This document shows, piece by piece, positions 14,358-23,860 of a DNA stretch of 64,000 nt. Made by a program: the position numbers and the translations under genes. The DNA comes from Neomicrococcus aestuarii (lineage in GTDB: Bacteria; Actinomycetota; Actinomycetes; Actinomycetales; Micrococcaceae): NCBI RefSeq assembly GCF_014201135.1, contig NZ_JACHDR010000001.1:1550001-1614000 (forward strand), in the 5' to 3' direction. Under the pieces are notes generated by a model that saw only the letters and a program-made list of their open reading frames with translations, did not search any database and was not told where the DNA came from. Position 1 is the stretch's first letter; each line of letters begins with the position of its first letter.

Positions 14358-14884
14358 TAGGACCCCTCGTCCCACGCATCGTTGTGAGGGGAATACGGCT
14401 GAAGGTCCTCGGCGTCAACGGCTTTTTGGGCGAGGTCCACGACGGACTCCCCGCGAAGCGTTGCATCCGGATCCATCCAGGCCCACGGCTGCAAAACGAA
14501 GGCGCGTTCGCCCGCGAGCTTGTGCGGGATCGTGAGGCGCTCTTCGTCCATTTCCAGATCGCCGTACGTGATGATGTCGACGTCCAGCGTGCGAGGACCC
14601 CAGTGCACTTCACGCACACGGTGATGCTTGTTCTCCACCGCGTTGCAGTGCGCCAAGAGCTCGTACGGGCTCAACGTGGTTTCCACTTCGATCACCATGT
14701 TCAAGAAGTCCGGCTGATTGGCAGGACCGCCAACAGCCTTCGTCTGGACCACTTGGGAGACCTGGCAAAGACGCACATCGTTGCGGTCCACCAGATCTGC
14801 AACGGCGAGAGACAGGGTATCTGCGCGCTCGCCCAGGTTTGATCCCAAAGCAAGAATCGCTTTGACTGGTGCGGATTCGGTCAT
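14357..14884 (-). CDS. folK: 2-amino-4-hydroxy-6-hydroxymethyldihydropteridine diphosphokinase
   Basis: Transfers pyrophosphate from ATP to the pterin alcohol, the step before dihydropteroate synthase. The 175 residues begin with the family's ALGSNLGER at 11-19, carry the substrate-binding QPDFLNMVIEVET block, and the metal-binding HWGPRTLDVDII near residue 95. It overlaps folB by 4 bases (ATGA) and is the last of four clustered folate genes folE-folP-folB-folK. Confidence 0.95.
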   Translation of the reverse strand: MTESAPVKAILALGSNLGERADTLSLAVADLVDRNDVRLCQVSQVVQTKAVGGPANQPDFLNMVIEVETTLSPYELLAHCNAVENKHHRVREVHWGPRTLDVDIITYGDLEMDEERLTIPHKLAGERAFVLQPWAWMDPDATLRGESVVDLAQKAVDAEDLQPYSPHNDAWDEGS

Positions 14885-15267
14885 GGTCTCTCCCGGTGAA
14901 TCGTGATGGTGACATCCCGAAAGGGAACGGTGATCGGTGCTTGGGGCTTGTGAACCGTCAGATCCAGCGCAACTAAGCGGGCTGCGGCGTCGTCGTAATG
15001 AGAGAAAATCGCGGCAGCGGTGCGCTCCGCAAGAGTCTCAATCAGATCGTACGGACCGGACTGAATCTCGCGAACCACCACTTCGGCCAGCTCGCCATAG
15101 TTCAGCGTGAGGGCAAGATCATCCGTGGCAGCGGCCGGGCGGATGTCCGTATACAGGGTCACATCAATGGTGAACTCCTGGCCGTCACGCTTCTCATGAT
15201 CGAAAACGCCGTGGTAGCCCGTGGCGGACATGCCCGTGACCGTGATGGCATCGCGTGCGTTGCTCAC
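14881..15267 (-). CDS. folB: Dihydroneopterin aldolase
   Basis: Splits dihydroneopterin into 6-hydroxymethyl-dihydropterin and glycolaldehyde. About 128 residues with the family hallmarks GYHGVFDHEKRDGQEF near the start (catalytic region), LNYGELAEVV, and PYDLIETLAER in the middle. GTG at 15267 has AGTAGG about eight bases ahead; another GTG at 15276 adds three residues. The gene follows folP by 12 bases and overlaps folK. Confidence 0.92.
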   Translation of the reverse strand: MSNARDAITVTGMSATGYHGVFDHEKRDGQEFTIDVTLYTDIRPAAATDDLALTLNYGELAEVVVREIQSGPYDLIETLAERTAAAIFSHYDDAAARLVALDLTVHKPQAPITVPFRDVTITIHRERP

Positions 15268-15279
15268 GTGGGACACCTA

Positions 15280-16206
15280 CTACTGCTTCGCTAGCGCGAC
15301 GGTCTCAGGCTTAGTCCACGCAGTTGCAACCTTCACCGCGTCCAACGACTCTTCAATGTTGTGAACGCGGACAGCCCACGCTCCCTGCGCGGCAGACAAC
15401 GTGGTGGTGGCAGCGGTTGCGTGATCACGCTCGGCCGGGGCTGCAGGCTTGCCGTTAGCAGCCAGCAAGGAACCCAAGAAACGCTTACGGGACGTGCCAA
15501 TCAGAACCGGGTGACCCAGTTCCTGCAACTTGTCCAAGTTCTTCAAGAGCTCCCAGTTGTGGCGAGCGTCCTTTGCGAAGCCCAGGCCTGGATCGATGAT
15601 GATCTTCTCCGGCTTCACGCCAGCCTGAAGGAAGGTCTCGCGAACCTGCTTGAGCTCAGCGACAACGTCCTCAAGAACATCCGTGTACTCCGTCAGACCA
15701 GTCATGGACTGCTGGTCCCCGCGGCGGTGCATCAATACATAGGGAACACCGCGTTCAGCGATCAGCGCTGGCATGTCTGGCTCGTGAGTGAGACCGGAAA
15801 CGTCGTTGATGATGTGCGCGCCGGCATCGAGCGCCGCGCGGGCAGTAGAGGTGTGGACCGTGTCAACGCTGACTACTGCGCCAGCCTTCACGAGGGCCGC
15901 CACTACCGGGACTACTCGCTTGGCTTCGTCTTCGGGTGCCACAAAGTCGGCGCCTGGTCGGGTGGATTCGCCACCCACATCAATGATGTCTGCGCCGGCG
16001 TACATCATGCGCAATCCATGCTGGATGGCGTCGTCGAAATTCAAGTACTTTCCGCCATCGGAAAAAGAATCTTCCGTGACGTTCAGAATACCCATGACAA
16101 GCGTTCGATCCTTGGGTAAAGAATCGAACGTCTTGACCGTAGATTTCTTGATGACGGGTAGGGGGCTCGTTGCTGGACCGGTTCCGGGGATGGCGCCGAG
16201 GGACAT
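15280..16206 (-). CDS. folP: Dihydropteroate synthase
   Basis: Joins the pterin pyrophosphate to p-aminobenzoate; the target of sulfonamides. The 308 residues show the two classical signatures: GILNVTEDSFSDGG near residue 40 and DVGGESTRPGA near residue 78. The later IIDPGLGFAKD and IGTSRKRFLG segments complete the TIM barrel. ATG at 16206 is preferred over a TTG six codons upstream because GTAGG lies six bases before it. It follows folE by eight bases in the folate operon. Confidence 0.95.
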   Translation of the reverse strand: MSLGAIPGTGPATSPLPVIKKSTVKTFDSLPKDRTLVMGILNVTEDSFSDGGKYLNFDDAIQHGLRMMYAGADIIDVGGESTRPGADFVAPEDEAKRVVPVVAALVKAGAVVSVDTVHTSTARAALDAGAHIINDVSGLTHEPDMPALIAERGVPYVLMHRRGDQQSMTGLTEYTDVLEDVVAELKQVRETFLQAGVKPEKIIIDPGLGFAKDARHNWELLKNLDKLQELGHPVLIGTSRKRFLGSLLAANGKPAAPAERDHATAATTTLSAAQGAWAVRVHNIEESLDAVKVATAWTKPETVALAKQ

Positions 16207-16213
16207 GTAATAC

Positions 16214-16825
16214 CTACTTTCCAAGAATGAGGCTCATGGCCTCAGCGCGGGTTGCGGGTTGCCGCAATTGCCCACGTACTGCACTCGTGACGGTCATTGC
16301 GCCTGGTTTGCGCACGCCACGCATCGACATACAAAGATGTTCGCACTCCACTACAACGATCGCCCCACGCGGCTCCAACAGGCTCTCGATAGCCTCCACG
16401 ATTTGCGTGGTGAGGCGCTCTTGAACCTGCGGGCGACGTGCGTACATATCAACCAGTCGGGCCAACTTGGACAATCCGGTCACTCGACCGTCATTGCCCG
16501 GAATATAGCCCACGTGTGCTCGTCCGTGGAAGGGCACCAAGTGGTGCTCACACGTCGAGTAGAAGGGGATGTCCTTGACGAGGACCATTTCTTCGTGGTC
16601 AATGTCAAAACTCTTGGACAGAATCTCTTTCGGATCCATGTGCAGCCCGGCGAAGATTTCCGCGTAGGCCTTCGCGACGCGCTTAGGGGTCTCCTGAAGC
16701 CCGTCACGATCTGGATCTTCCCCGATCGCCTCAAGGATTTCCCGTACTGCCTTGGCAATACGTTCTTGATCTATCTGCGGGGCGATGTACTGGCCACGCA
16801 TGACGTCGTCGTCGATTTCGCTCAC
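16214..16825 (-). CDS. folE: GTP cyclohydrolase I
   Basis: Opens GTP to dihydroneopterin triphosphate, the first committed folate step. The 203-residue protein has the zinc-binding [18 protein letters not shown] segment near residue 95, the [19 protein letters not shown] block and the second cysteine region HLCMSMRGV. Starts with GTG behind TAGGATCG. It follows ftsH by 39 bases, the usual actinobacterial order. Confidence 0.96.
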   Translation of the reverse strand: MSEIDDDVMRGQYIAPQIDQERIAKAVREILEAIGEDPDRDGLQETPKRVAKAYAEIFAGLHMDPKEILSKSFDIDHEEMVLVKDIPFYSTCEHHLVPFHGRAHVGYIPGNDGRVTGLSKLARLVDMYARRPQVQERLTTQIVEAIESLLEPRGAIVVVECEHLCMSMRGVRKPGAMTVTSAVRGQLRQPATRAEAMSLILGK

Positions 16826-16864
16826 TTTTCGATCCTACCGGTAGGCCCCTCTCGGGGTCACAGA

Positions 16865-19132
16865 CTATTTCGATTCCGGGTTATCCGACGTCATGGGGCC
16901 ACCCGTGGTGCCGTGTTCTCCACTGCCAGAACCGCCTGCACCGGGTCCACCGATACCGGGGCCGGGGGTGCCTTCAGCTCCTGGGAATCCAGCGCCGTCA
17001 CCCGGACGAGAGCCCGGAAGTTTTGGAGCTGAACTTGGATCGATCATGACATCCTCGTGACCTTCTTGCTCTTCTGGTGCGTTCTGGTCTGAGTCGCTAG
17101 GCGACGTGCCCTGTCCGTTTCCGTTTGCGTTTCCGTTGCGTTCGGCGTTCTCGCGCGCTTCAATTTCGGCATGCTCCTTCGGCGACTGCACAGGAGGTTC
17201 GGTGTGTACGGGGCGACTGTCCTTGGAAAGCCAGACTTCGCGCGCAGGAGCCTTCACGATGTCGTGGAAGACCTCTTCGAGTTCCCTCTGGTTCAAGGTC
17301 TCGCGCTCAAGCAGAGCGAGGGCCAGACGGTCCAATACGTGACGGTTCTCGGTGAGGATCCAGTACGCCTCGTCGTGAGCCGTGTCGATGAGTCCGCGAA
17401 CTTCCTCATCCACAATCGCTGCGACGCGTTCAGAGTAGTCACGGTCACCGCTCATATCGCGGCCCATGAATGGCTCGGCGTTACCGTTGCCGAGCTTCAC
17501 GGATCCAATGCGATCGCTCATGCCGTACTGAGTGACCATCTTGCGAGCGGTACCCGTGGCCTTCTCGATGTCATTCGAGGCGCCGGTGGAGGGATCGTGG
17601 AAGATGATTTCTTCAGCCACGCGACCACCCATGGCGTATGCCAGCTGATCCAGCAGTTCGTTGCGGGTGATGGAGTACTTGTCTTCGCTCGGAACCACCA
17701 TGGTGTAGCCGAGTGCGCGGCCACGCGGAAGGATGGTGACCTTCGTGACCGGAGCCGAGTGACGCTGAGCCGCAGCCACCAGAGCGTGACCACCTTCGTG
17801 GTATGCGGTGACCTTGCGCTCGTGTTCTTTCATGAGGCGCGAACGCTTCTGAGGTCCGGCCATAACGCGGTCGATTGCCTCGTCCAAAGCACGGTCGTCA
17901 ATGAGCTGCGCGTTGGAACGAGCCGTCAACAGTGCAGCTTCGTTCAAGACGTTTGCAAGGTCGGCACCGGTGTAGCCGGGAGTGTTCTTGGCAACTGCTT
18001 TGAGGTCAACGTTGTTGGCCATCGGCTTACCTTGAGCGTGAACGCGCAAGATCTTCTCGCGGCCGGCAAGGTCCGGTGCTTCAACCGGGATCTGACGGTC
18101 AAAACGACCAGGACGCAACAGCGCCGGGTCCAAGACGTCTGGACGGTTGGTTGCCGCGATCAGGATGACGTTGGTGTTGGCGTCGAAGCCGTCCATCTCC
18201 ACGAGGAGCTGGTTCAAAGTCTGTTCGCGCTCGTCGTTACCGCCGCCCACGCCGGCGCCACGATGGCGGCCCACGGCGTCGATTTCGTCCACGAAGATGA
18301 TGGCTGGGGAGTTGTTCTTGGCCTGCTCGAAGAGGTCGCGCACACGAGATGCACCCACACCGACGAACATTTCCACGAAGTCAGAACCCGAGATCGAGTA
18401 GAAAGGCACGCCAGCTTCACCGGCAACAGCCTTCGCCAGCAGGGTCTTACCGGTTCCCGGAGGACCGTAGAGCAAAACACCCTTAGGAATCTTGGCGCCC
18501 ACTGCCTGGAACTTCGCTGGCTCTTGGAGGAATTCCTTGATTTCGTGGAGTTCTTCCACGGCCTCGTCGGCACCTGCAACGTCGTTGAAGGTCACCTGTG
18601 GCATGTCTTTGGTGATGAGCTTGGCGCGGGACTTGCCGAACTGCATGACCTTGCTGCCGCCGCCTTGAGCGCGGGACATCAGGAACCAGAAGAGCAGCGC
18701 GATGATCAAAAACGGGACGATGAATCCCAGCATGGACAGCAGCCAGTTGCTCTCAACGGGCTGATCCGTGTAACCGTTCAATTCAGCCGAATTGATGGCA
18801 TCCACTACCTCGGGCGCGCGCGCCGTCGAGTAGTAGAAGGTCACGTTCTTGCCCTTGTCGGCACCGTCAAGCGTCAAGCTTTCCTTGAGCTGGAGGTCTA
18901 CTCGTTGATCAGCGTCAAAGATCTTGGCCTCTTCAACCTTCTTGTCCTGCAAAAGCTCCATGCCGACGCTCGTGTCGACGCGTCCGGAGCTTGTGGAAGT
19001 CAGTGAAGGCAGGAAGATAAGCAGCGCGACAGCGCCGATCAACACCCAAAACGGCCAACTATTGAAGATCTTCTTGTTCATTCGCTGGGGAGATATCTCC
19101 CCGTCCCTTCTGGTCGAAAAGTACGACGCCAT
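16865..19132 (-). CDS. ftsH: ATP-dependent zinc metalloprotease FtsH
   Basis: A membrane-anchored AAA+ protease that degrades misassembled membrane proteins and short-lived regulators. The 755 residues contain membrane segment 1 (about 25-43), an extracytoplasmic region, membrane segment 2 (about 130-150), the AAA core with Walker A GPPGTGKT and Walker B IIFVDEID, the SRH, and the protease site HEGGH near residue 445. A long Gly/Pro/Asn-rich C-terminal tail of about 90 residues is typical of actinobacteria. Start uncertain: ATG at 19132 (GCGGGA upstream) or ATG at 19081, which is preceded by a perfect 16-base palindrome. First gene of the folate operon. Confidence 0.95.
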   Translation of the reverse strand: MASYFSTRRDGEISPQRMNKKIFNSWPFWVLIGAVALLIFLPSLTSTSSGRVDTSVGMELLQDKKVEEAKIFDADQRVDLQLKESLTLDGADKGKNVTFYYSTARAPEVVDAINSAELNGYTDQPVESNWLLSMLGFIVPFLIIALLFWFLMSRAQGGGSKVMQFGKSRAKLITKDMPQVTFNDVAGADEAVEELHEIKEFLQEPAKFQAVGAKIPKGVLLYGPPGTGKTLLAKAVAGEAGVPFYSISGSDFVEMFVGVGASRVRDLFEQAKNNSPAIIFVDEIDAVGRHRGAGVGGGNDEREQTLNQLLVEMDGFDANTNVILIAATNRPDVLDPALLRPGRFDRQIPVEAPDLAGREKILRVHAQGKPMANNVDLKAVAKNTPGYTGADLANVLNEAALLTARSNAQLIDDRALDEAIDRVMAGPQKRSRLMKEHERKVTAYHEGGHALVAAAQRHSAPVTKVTILPRGRALGYTMVVPSEDKYSITRNELLDQLAYAMGGRVAEEIIFHDPSTGASNDIEKATGTARKMVTQYGMSDRIGSVKLGNGNAEPFMGRDMSGDRDYSERVAAIVDEEVRGLIDTAHDEAYWILTENRHVLDRLALALLERETLNQRELEEVFHDIVKAPAREVWLSKDSRPVHTEPPVQSPKEHAEIEARENAERNGNANGNGQGTSPSDSDQNAPEEQEGHEDVMIDPSSAPKLPGSRPGDGAGFPGAEGTPGPGIGGPGAGGSGSGEHGTTGGPMTSDNPESK
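19087..19102. promoter_or_regulatory. Perfect palindrome at the ftsH start
   Basis: GGGGAGATATCTCCCC, a perfect 16-base palindrome lying 6-21 bases upstream of the second possible ftsH start at 19081. If that start is used, a hairpin here would hide the only purine-rich ribosome site. Confidence 0.35.
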
Positions 19133-19322
19133 TCGTCAATCCCGCTCACAAGCTACTAAAAACTACGCGCGCGAGACGTACGTGAAGTACAAAGTTTAGT
19201 TTCAAGCATTACACCTCACGAACCTTTCACGCTCCACGGGCCCAAAAAGTTCCCTCTCGGCGTAGCGCATGACGATTCCCTCAGTTGCGTAGTCTGTAAG
19301 ACGAACCCACGAAAGGTTTCCG

Positions 19323-20309
19323 TTGAGCCCCACCTCCACGTCCACCGCAGCGTCCACCTCTTCTCGCGGTCTTGCCATTTTCACCGGCCTAGTTCTGGGC
19401 CAAATCGGAACCACGATAGCCCTCTTACCCCACCTTCTCAGCGGCGGACTCATGCTGCTACAGAACTTGTGGATCCGCGAAACCCTGCCCGAGGACATGC
19501 CCTTTTCGATGCTTCCTCTCAGCCAGTACGCGCTGCTGGAATTGGTGGGCATTCTCGCGGTTGCGGCGACGATCACCGGTTGCCTTCCGTACTTTGTGAT
19601 GCCAGCACGACGACGCAGCGTCACCTTGGGTGCCTCGCTCGGCGTTGCGTTGGGCTTACTGATTTCGATCGGCCAATCCTTCTGGGAGATGGCCAAAGGA
19701 CTGGGCATTGGCGCCGGTGCTTCGTCGACTGCCCAGTTGTATTTTTGGGGTCTACTCGCTGGCTTCGTGCTCTTTGCAGCTCTTGCTGCGCTGGTGACCA
19801 TGGTCTTCGCTTCCGGCACGCCCACGTGGAGTGCCCTGATGTGGGCCCTCGTCGCCGTACCCGTGACCTCGTGGATCCTTTCATGGACCTCCCCCAGCGG
19901 ACCCTTTTCGGGCCCATTCTTGATGCCACTGATTGAGTCGTTCACCGGTCCCCTCCCTGACCCTTTCTCCGGCGACTCAACGTTCCTCAATTACGTCTAC
20001 CGCTTCTTGCCCGCGATCATCGTGGGATTGGCGCTGGCTTGGTACGGCTGGAAGCCGCTTGGTCGACTAGCAATCTGGGTCGTTGACCTTGCCCTACTTT
20101 TCTTCATCCCTGTGCTCGCCACAGCCACACAGAGCGCGGCAGGCATGCGTGTTCTGAATGGCAACGTGAGGGACATGTTGGATTACGGCTCTGAGGTCTT
20201 CCGCGCGCAGATGCGTCTGGATAACCCCCAGCTGTGGGTTGTGGGTACTGCCCTCCTCATTGCCGTAGTGGTGGGAATCGTGAGGCGATCCCGCACTCGA
20301 TCACTGTGA
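19323..20309 (+). CDS. Multi-pass membrane protein, unknown function
   Basis: A 328-residue protein with seven or eight hydrophobic segments, a Ser/Thr-rich N-terminus and an Arg-rich end (RRSRTRSL). The TTG start at 19323 is supported by GAAAGG seven bases ahead. Internal hydrophilic loops contain Gly/Pro-rich SGPFSGPF and GPLPDPFSG. I do not recognise a family. It is transcribed against its neighbours and, with the DUF222-HNH gene, splits the otherwise conserved hpt-ftsH junction, so it looks like an insertion into this locus. Confidence 0.65.
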   Translation: MSPTSTSTAASTSSRGLAIFTGLVLGQIGTTIALLPHLLSGGLMLLQNLWIRETLPEDMPFSMLPLSQYALLELVGILAVAATITGCLPYFVMPARRRSVTLGASLGVALGLLISIGQSFWEMAKGLGIGAGASSTAQLYFWGLLAGFVLFAALAALVTMVFASGTPTWSALMWALVAVPVTSWILSWTSPSGPFSGPFLMPLIESFTGPLPDPFSGDSTFLNYVYRFLPAIIVGLALAWYGWKPLGRLAIWVVDLALLFFIPVLATATQSAAGMRVLNGNVRDMLDYGSEVFRAQMRLDNPQLWVVGTALLIAVVVGIVRRSRTRSL

Positions 20310-20429
20310 AGTTTTCAAACAGCTGCGAAATGTTCAAGGAACAGTCGCCCGGGTACCCCGAATAGCCGTGCGGACTCGGGCGTTGGGCCAGAGTAAGCGC
20401 GGACGAACAGGACGATTTCGGATGTGGAT

Positions 20430-22016
20430 CTAGACAGAAAGCGCTAGCTGTTGCGCCTTCTCCGGATGGAAGTAGGCGTTTCGCATGAGGGGTCGTTGGG
20501 CATCCTCCTGCACGGGCGGTTTCCAGAAAGGAACGCCATTGCGCATGACAATCGCCCACGCCGTCTCATGAACCAGATGGTGGTGGTGCGAACACACCAT
20601 CGCCGCGTTTTCTAAAGTGGTGACGCCGCCTTTCGAGTACTCGAGCACGTGATGGGCTTCGCACCGATCCACCCCCGTGGTGCATCCGGGGAACGTGCAT
20701 CCGCGGTCCCTCGCGTAGAGCAACTTGCGCTGCTCGGCGCTAAAGAGTCGCCTTCGGTTGCCTGCGTCCACCACTTGAGAATCTCCACCCAACACCACTG
20801 GCAAGAGTTCAGCGTTGCAGGCTAGTTGCCGGATGATACGAGGGTTGATGGGGCCGGAGTGAACAGCGTCCGAGCGGAACTCGACATCCGAGGCTAGGAG
20901 ATCCCGCTCGAGGCTCTTCTGATCAATGTTGACGATTACTTGCGGGTGGTAGCCGCCGTGCAAAGACACATTTCCGCCTTTCAACCCGGCCGAGAGTGCG
21001 TGGAGAACGCCGTCCAGGCGCTTCTGGGCAAGGGATCGTCCGTCCTTTGGCGCTTCGAGCGGTTTTCCGTTCTCGTCGAGGGCGACGGTTTCCGAGACCT
21101 CGCCTCCCTCCGCTCCGGCTCGAGATCCTGGTCCGGAGTCCAGTCCCGCACCCGAGCCCAGTTGCGTTCCCAGCCCAGAACCCGCATCCTCAGACACCTG
21201 GTTCCGCGACCGCGGGCTCACTTCAGGCGCCATGACGGTCAGGAGGGTCTCATGCTGAAGATCGTCCGCTAGCAAGCTCCACCGATGAAGTCCCATGAAC
21301 CGCCCCAAATAGAACGCTCCCTGAATCTCCTGTTTGACCTGCTGCGTTGGCAGAACACCCATGGAGTTGATGCGGTTCTCCCAGTCCTTGACGCGCCGAT
21401 CTACGGCTTTGGGGATGGAACTCGTCGCCGCTTTAAGCAGGTCAGCTTCCATGCGGTCGGAAAGCAGATCCGCTTCTTCCGCGCTGCCGGTGACTTGCTC
21501 AATAGGCTCCCGAAGTCGATCCACGGCACCGATCATCTTTGCCGCCAAACTCACGGGCAACGCAGCGTCCTCAAACGCCCTACCAATCAACGGATGCGCG
21601 GTTTCCACATCCCCTTCTGGCGACTCCACGGGAGTAATAGCATGGGCAATGTCCAGGCGCTTCTGCACTTCCCCGGGATTCACGTGGAGAACTTGCGAGA
21701 GCCGCTCTTTGGCGGATCGAAATTTGGAGCGCTCCGAACTCAGTTGCACGTCCGAATTTAAGTCCTGAATTGCCTGCTCCATGCGGGCCGCGAAGTTGAC
21801 TTGCAGACGGCCCACCTGATGACTCAGGCGCTCAAACGCGAGCCCAACGTCATCCAGTTCAGAGGCAGACCCCGGGACAACTGTGGCTACTTCCGCGAGG
21901 AAAGCGAGATGGCTTTGCAAGAGCAGCGCGTGCTCACGAAGCGCAGTGACCGAATACTCGGTGGCATCGAAGGTGGATGGTGAATCAAGTTGAGTTGGTT
22001 TGACCCCGACTTCCAT
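20430..22016 (-). CDS. DUF222 / HNH endonuclease-motif protein
   Basis: A 528-residue protein. The N-terminal two thirds is a helical DUF222 region (QVGRLQVNFAARMEQAI and following). A low-complexity Gly/Ser/Ala-rich linker near residue 290-320 precedes the C-terminal HNH nuclease motif: ARDRGCTFPGC, then RCEAHHVLEYSKGG, NAAMVCSHHHHLVH, the Cys/His pattern that binds metal. Such proteins are very common, multi-copy genes in Micrococcales, sometimes called '13E12 repeat' proteins; their role is unsettled. ATG at 22016 follows AGGTGG directly. Together with the preceding plus-strand gene it separates hpt from ftsH. Confidence 0.85.
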   Translation of the reverse strand: MEVGVKPTQLDSPSTFDATEYSVTALREHALLLQSHLAFLAEVATVVPGSASELDDVGLAFERLSHQVGRLQVNFAARMEQAIQDLNSDVQLSSERSKFRSAKERLSQVLHVNPGEVQKRLDIAHAITPVESPEGDVETAHPLIGRAFEDAALPVSLAAKMIGAVDRLREPIEQVTGSAEEADLLSDRMEADLLKAATSSIPKAVDRRVKDWENRINSMGVLPTQQVKQEIQGAFYLGRFMGLHRWSLLADDLQHETLLTVMAPEVSPRSRNQVSEDAGSGLGTQLGSGAGLDSGPGSRAGAEGGEVSETVALDENGKPLEAPKDGRSLAQKRLDGVLHALSAGLKGGNVSLHGGYHPQVIVNIDQKSLERDLLASDVEFRSDAVHSGPINPRIIRQLACNAELLPVVLGGDSQVVDAGNRRRLFSAEQRKLLYARDRGCTFPGCTTGVDRCEAHHVLEYSKGGVTTLENAAMVCSHHHHLVHETAWAIVMRNGVPFWKPPVQEDAQRPLMRNAYFHPEKAQQLALSV

Positions 22017-22114
22017 ACCACCTATTCTAGAACACATCTACGACAATTAGAACAGAAATTCTAAATTGGGGATAACTCCACAACCGCCCTGCCGAAACGG
22101 GACTGCGAAACCCA

Positions 22115-22131
22115 AGCTGCGTCGTCGTACT
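22115..22131 (-). repeat. Dispersed 17-bp word, copy 4 (exact)
   Basis: Exact AGCTGCGTCGTCGTACT in the 188-base gap between the HNH gene and hpt, about 40 bases from the hpt terminator. Confidence 0.8.
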
Positions 22132-22167
22132 GAAGGGAAGTTAGAAGCTGAACGGAAGTTAAAAGAA

Positions 22168-22192
22168 GAAAGCCCCGGACGAACCGGGGCCA
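22168..22192 (-). terminator. Terminator of the tilS-hpt transcript
   Basis: On the minus strand GCCCCGG-TTCGT-CCGGGGC is followed by TTTCTTCTTTT: a compact GC stem and T tract directly after the hpt stop. Confidence 0.85.
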
Positions 22193-22204
22193 ACTTACTG
22201 AGGT

Positions 22205-22756
22205 TTATTCGTAGACGTGGCGCGCGAGCGTGCCCACGAAATCAAGGTTGCGGTACTTCTCAGCGAAGTCCAGGCCGTAGCCCACCACGAACTCGTTCGG
22301 GATCTCTTCACCCACATACTTCACGTCGATCTCAACCTTGGCAGCGTCAGGCTTGCGCAACAAGGTGCAGATTTCCACAGAAGCCGGGCCGCGCGAGCGC
22401 AGGTTGGACTGCAACCAGGACAATGTCAGGCCGGAATCGATGATGTCCTCGACGATCAGCACGTGCTTGCCCAACAAATCCGTGTCCAAGTCCTTCAGAA
22501 TGCGGACAACGCCGGAGGACTGCGTGCCGGAGCCGTAGCTCGAAACGGCCATCCAGTCCATGGTCACGTGCGAGTGCAGTGCGCGCGCGAGGTCGGCCAT
22601 GACCATAACGGCGCCCTTCAAAACACCCACAAGCAGAATGTCGCGGCCCTCGTAATCGGCGTCAATACGCGCCGCAAGGTCCTTGATGCGCTCCTGAATA
22701 TCTTCTTTGCTGAGTAGAACGTTTTCGATATCGCTGGCTACATCTTTGGTATCCAC
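22205..22756 (-). CDS. hpt: Hypoxanthine phosphoribosyltransferase
   Basis: Salvages hypoxanthine and guanine to IMP and GMP using PRPP. The 183 residues include LLVGVLKGAVMVMADLAR (pyrophosphate loop region), the flexible-loop SSYGSG, the PRPP-binding signature VLIVEDIIDSGLTL near residue 100, and the C-terminal VVGYGLDFAEKYRNL purine site. It lies about 70 bases after tilS in the conserved actinobacterial tilS-hpt pair and is followed by an intrinsic terminator, so it no longer reads through into ftsH as in many relatives. Confidence 0.95.
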   Translation of the reverse strand: MDTKDVASDIENVLLSKEDIQERIKDLAARIDADYEGRDILLVGVLKGAVMVMADLARALHSHVTMDWMAVSSYGSGTQSSGVVRILKDLDTDLLGKHVLIVEDIIDSGLTLSWLQSNLRSRGPASVEICTLLRKPDAAKVEIDVKYVGEEIPNEFVVGYGLDFAEKYRNLDFVGTLARHVYE

Positions 22757-22825
22757 GCCGTGCTCCTGTTCCGGTGCAATTGCGCTTGCGCGCGAGTGAG
22801 TCTTGCTGCGTTTAACATTGCCATA

Positions 22826-23857
22826 CTAGTGAGCAGTCTTGGGCCTCGCGGACCGAAATACTAGCCCCCGGGGCATCTCAGTGGTACGAATAACGTCCAC
22901 GTGGCCTTCCAATTGCACGGGACCGGTGGACGGCCCCAGCCGCAGCAGCCCCAAAACGGCGCGGGTCCGCTCGAAATCCGGGGCTTTTCCGCCCACCATG
23001 ATCGCGGCTTGCCGAATAACTCGGCTTGTCAGCGCGCGCGGCAGTTGCGTGAGGCGATTCACGTCCAGTTTCACTTCCGAGGACGACGGCGGAGCCATCA
23101 TCGCGTCCCTCAACACTTCGTCGGCGAGCTCATCGAGATAGTCGGCATCGTCGCGAGCGAGTTCGGCGGTCCTCGCTAGGTTTTCGTAAACGGCGCCCAA
23201 CGTGTCTGCGAGCGCCGGCAAGAGAGTCAAGCGGACCTGATTGCGCAGCGCGTCCGTTTCCAAGTTGGTGGGGTCCACCCAGAAGTCCAGGCGCGCGTGG
23301 TGGCAGATCCACTCAGTGTCTTCACGAGAGAGCGGCAAGAACGGCCGCACGTAGCGCCCGCGAACCGGCGGAATCCCAGCGATGGCTCTAGTTCCGGAGC
23401 CGCGAGCGAGGCCCAGGAGGACTTGTTCGGCTTGATCGTTGAGCGTGTGCGCCAAGAGCACGGGCGAGTTTTGGTACGCAGCGTCCGCCGACAGAAACTC
23501 TTCGATGGCGGCGTATCGCGCCTCACGCGCATAGGCCTCGTTGAGGTTCCCGGACACGTGCGCCTTCAAGACCCGCACAGGCGAAAGTCCAAGGTCGGCG
23601 CACTGCGAAGCGGCCTTCTCCGCTACCTCCGCGCTTCCTGTTTGAAGCCCGTGGTCCACCACGAGCGCACCGACGGAATACCCCTTGCGTTGAGCAAGGA
23701 ATCCCGCGGCCGCGGCTAGCGCCAAGGAGTCAGCTCCCCCGCTACACGCGACAAACGCTTGGGGTGCACCGCCGGAGCGCTGAGCATCAAAAGCGTCCAG
23801 CGCTTCCGCCACTAGATTCCGCGCGCGGGCAACCACGGCGGGCAGGTTTCCGCCCAT
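22826..23857 (-). CDS. tilS: tRNA(Ile)-lysidine synthetase
   Basis: Attaches lysine to C34 of the CAU-anticodon isoleucine tRNA so that it reads AUA; essential. The 343-residue protein has the PP-loop SGGADSLALA at about residue 39, the HTLNDQAEQVLLGLARGSG motif and the PFLPLSRED / CHHARLDFWVDPTN segments. It is short because it ends in the actinobacterial-type small substrate-binding domain. It starts 3 bases after the Zn protease gene, forming an operon with hpt. Confidence 0.94.
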   Translation of the reverse strand: MGGNLPAVVARARNLVAEALDAFDAQRSGGAPQAFVACSGGADSLALAAAAGFLAQRKGYSVGALVVDHGLQTGSAEVAEKAASQCADLGLSPVRVLKAHVSGNLNEAYAREARYAAIEEFLSADAAYQNSPVLLAHTLNDQAEQVLLGLARGSGTRAIAGIPPVRGRYVRPFLPLSREDTEWICHHARLDFWVDPTNLETDALRNQVRLTLLPALADTLGAVYENLARTAELARDDADYLDELADEVLRDAMMAPPSSSEVKLDVNRLTQLPRALTSRVIRQAAIMVGGKAPDFERTRAVLGLLRLGPSTGPVQLEGHVDVIRTTEMPRGLVFRSARPKTAH

Positions 23858-23860
23858 CGG

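Noticed and set aside
14980-14999. Another copy of the dispersed word in folB
   Set aside because: GCTGCGGCGTCGTCGTAA needs a three-base insertion and a different end; it may be a diverged copy but was not counted.
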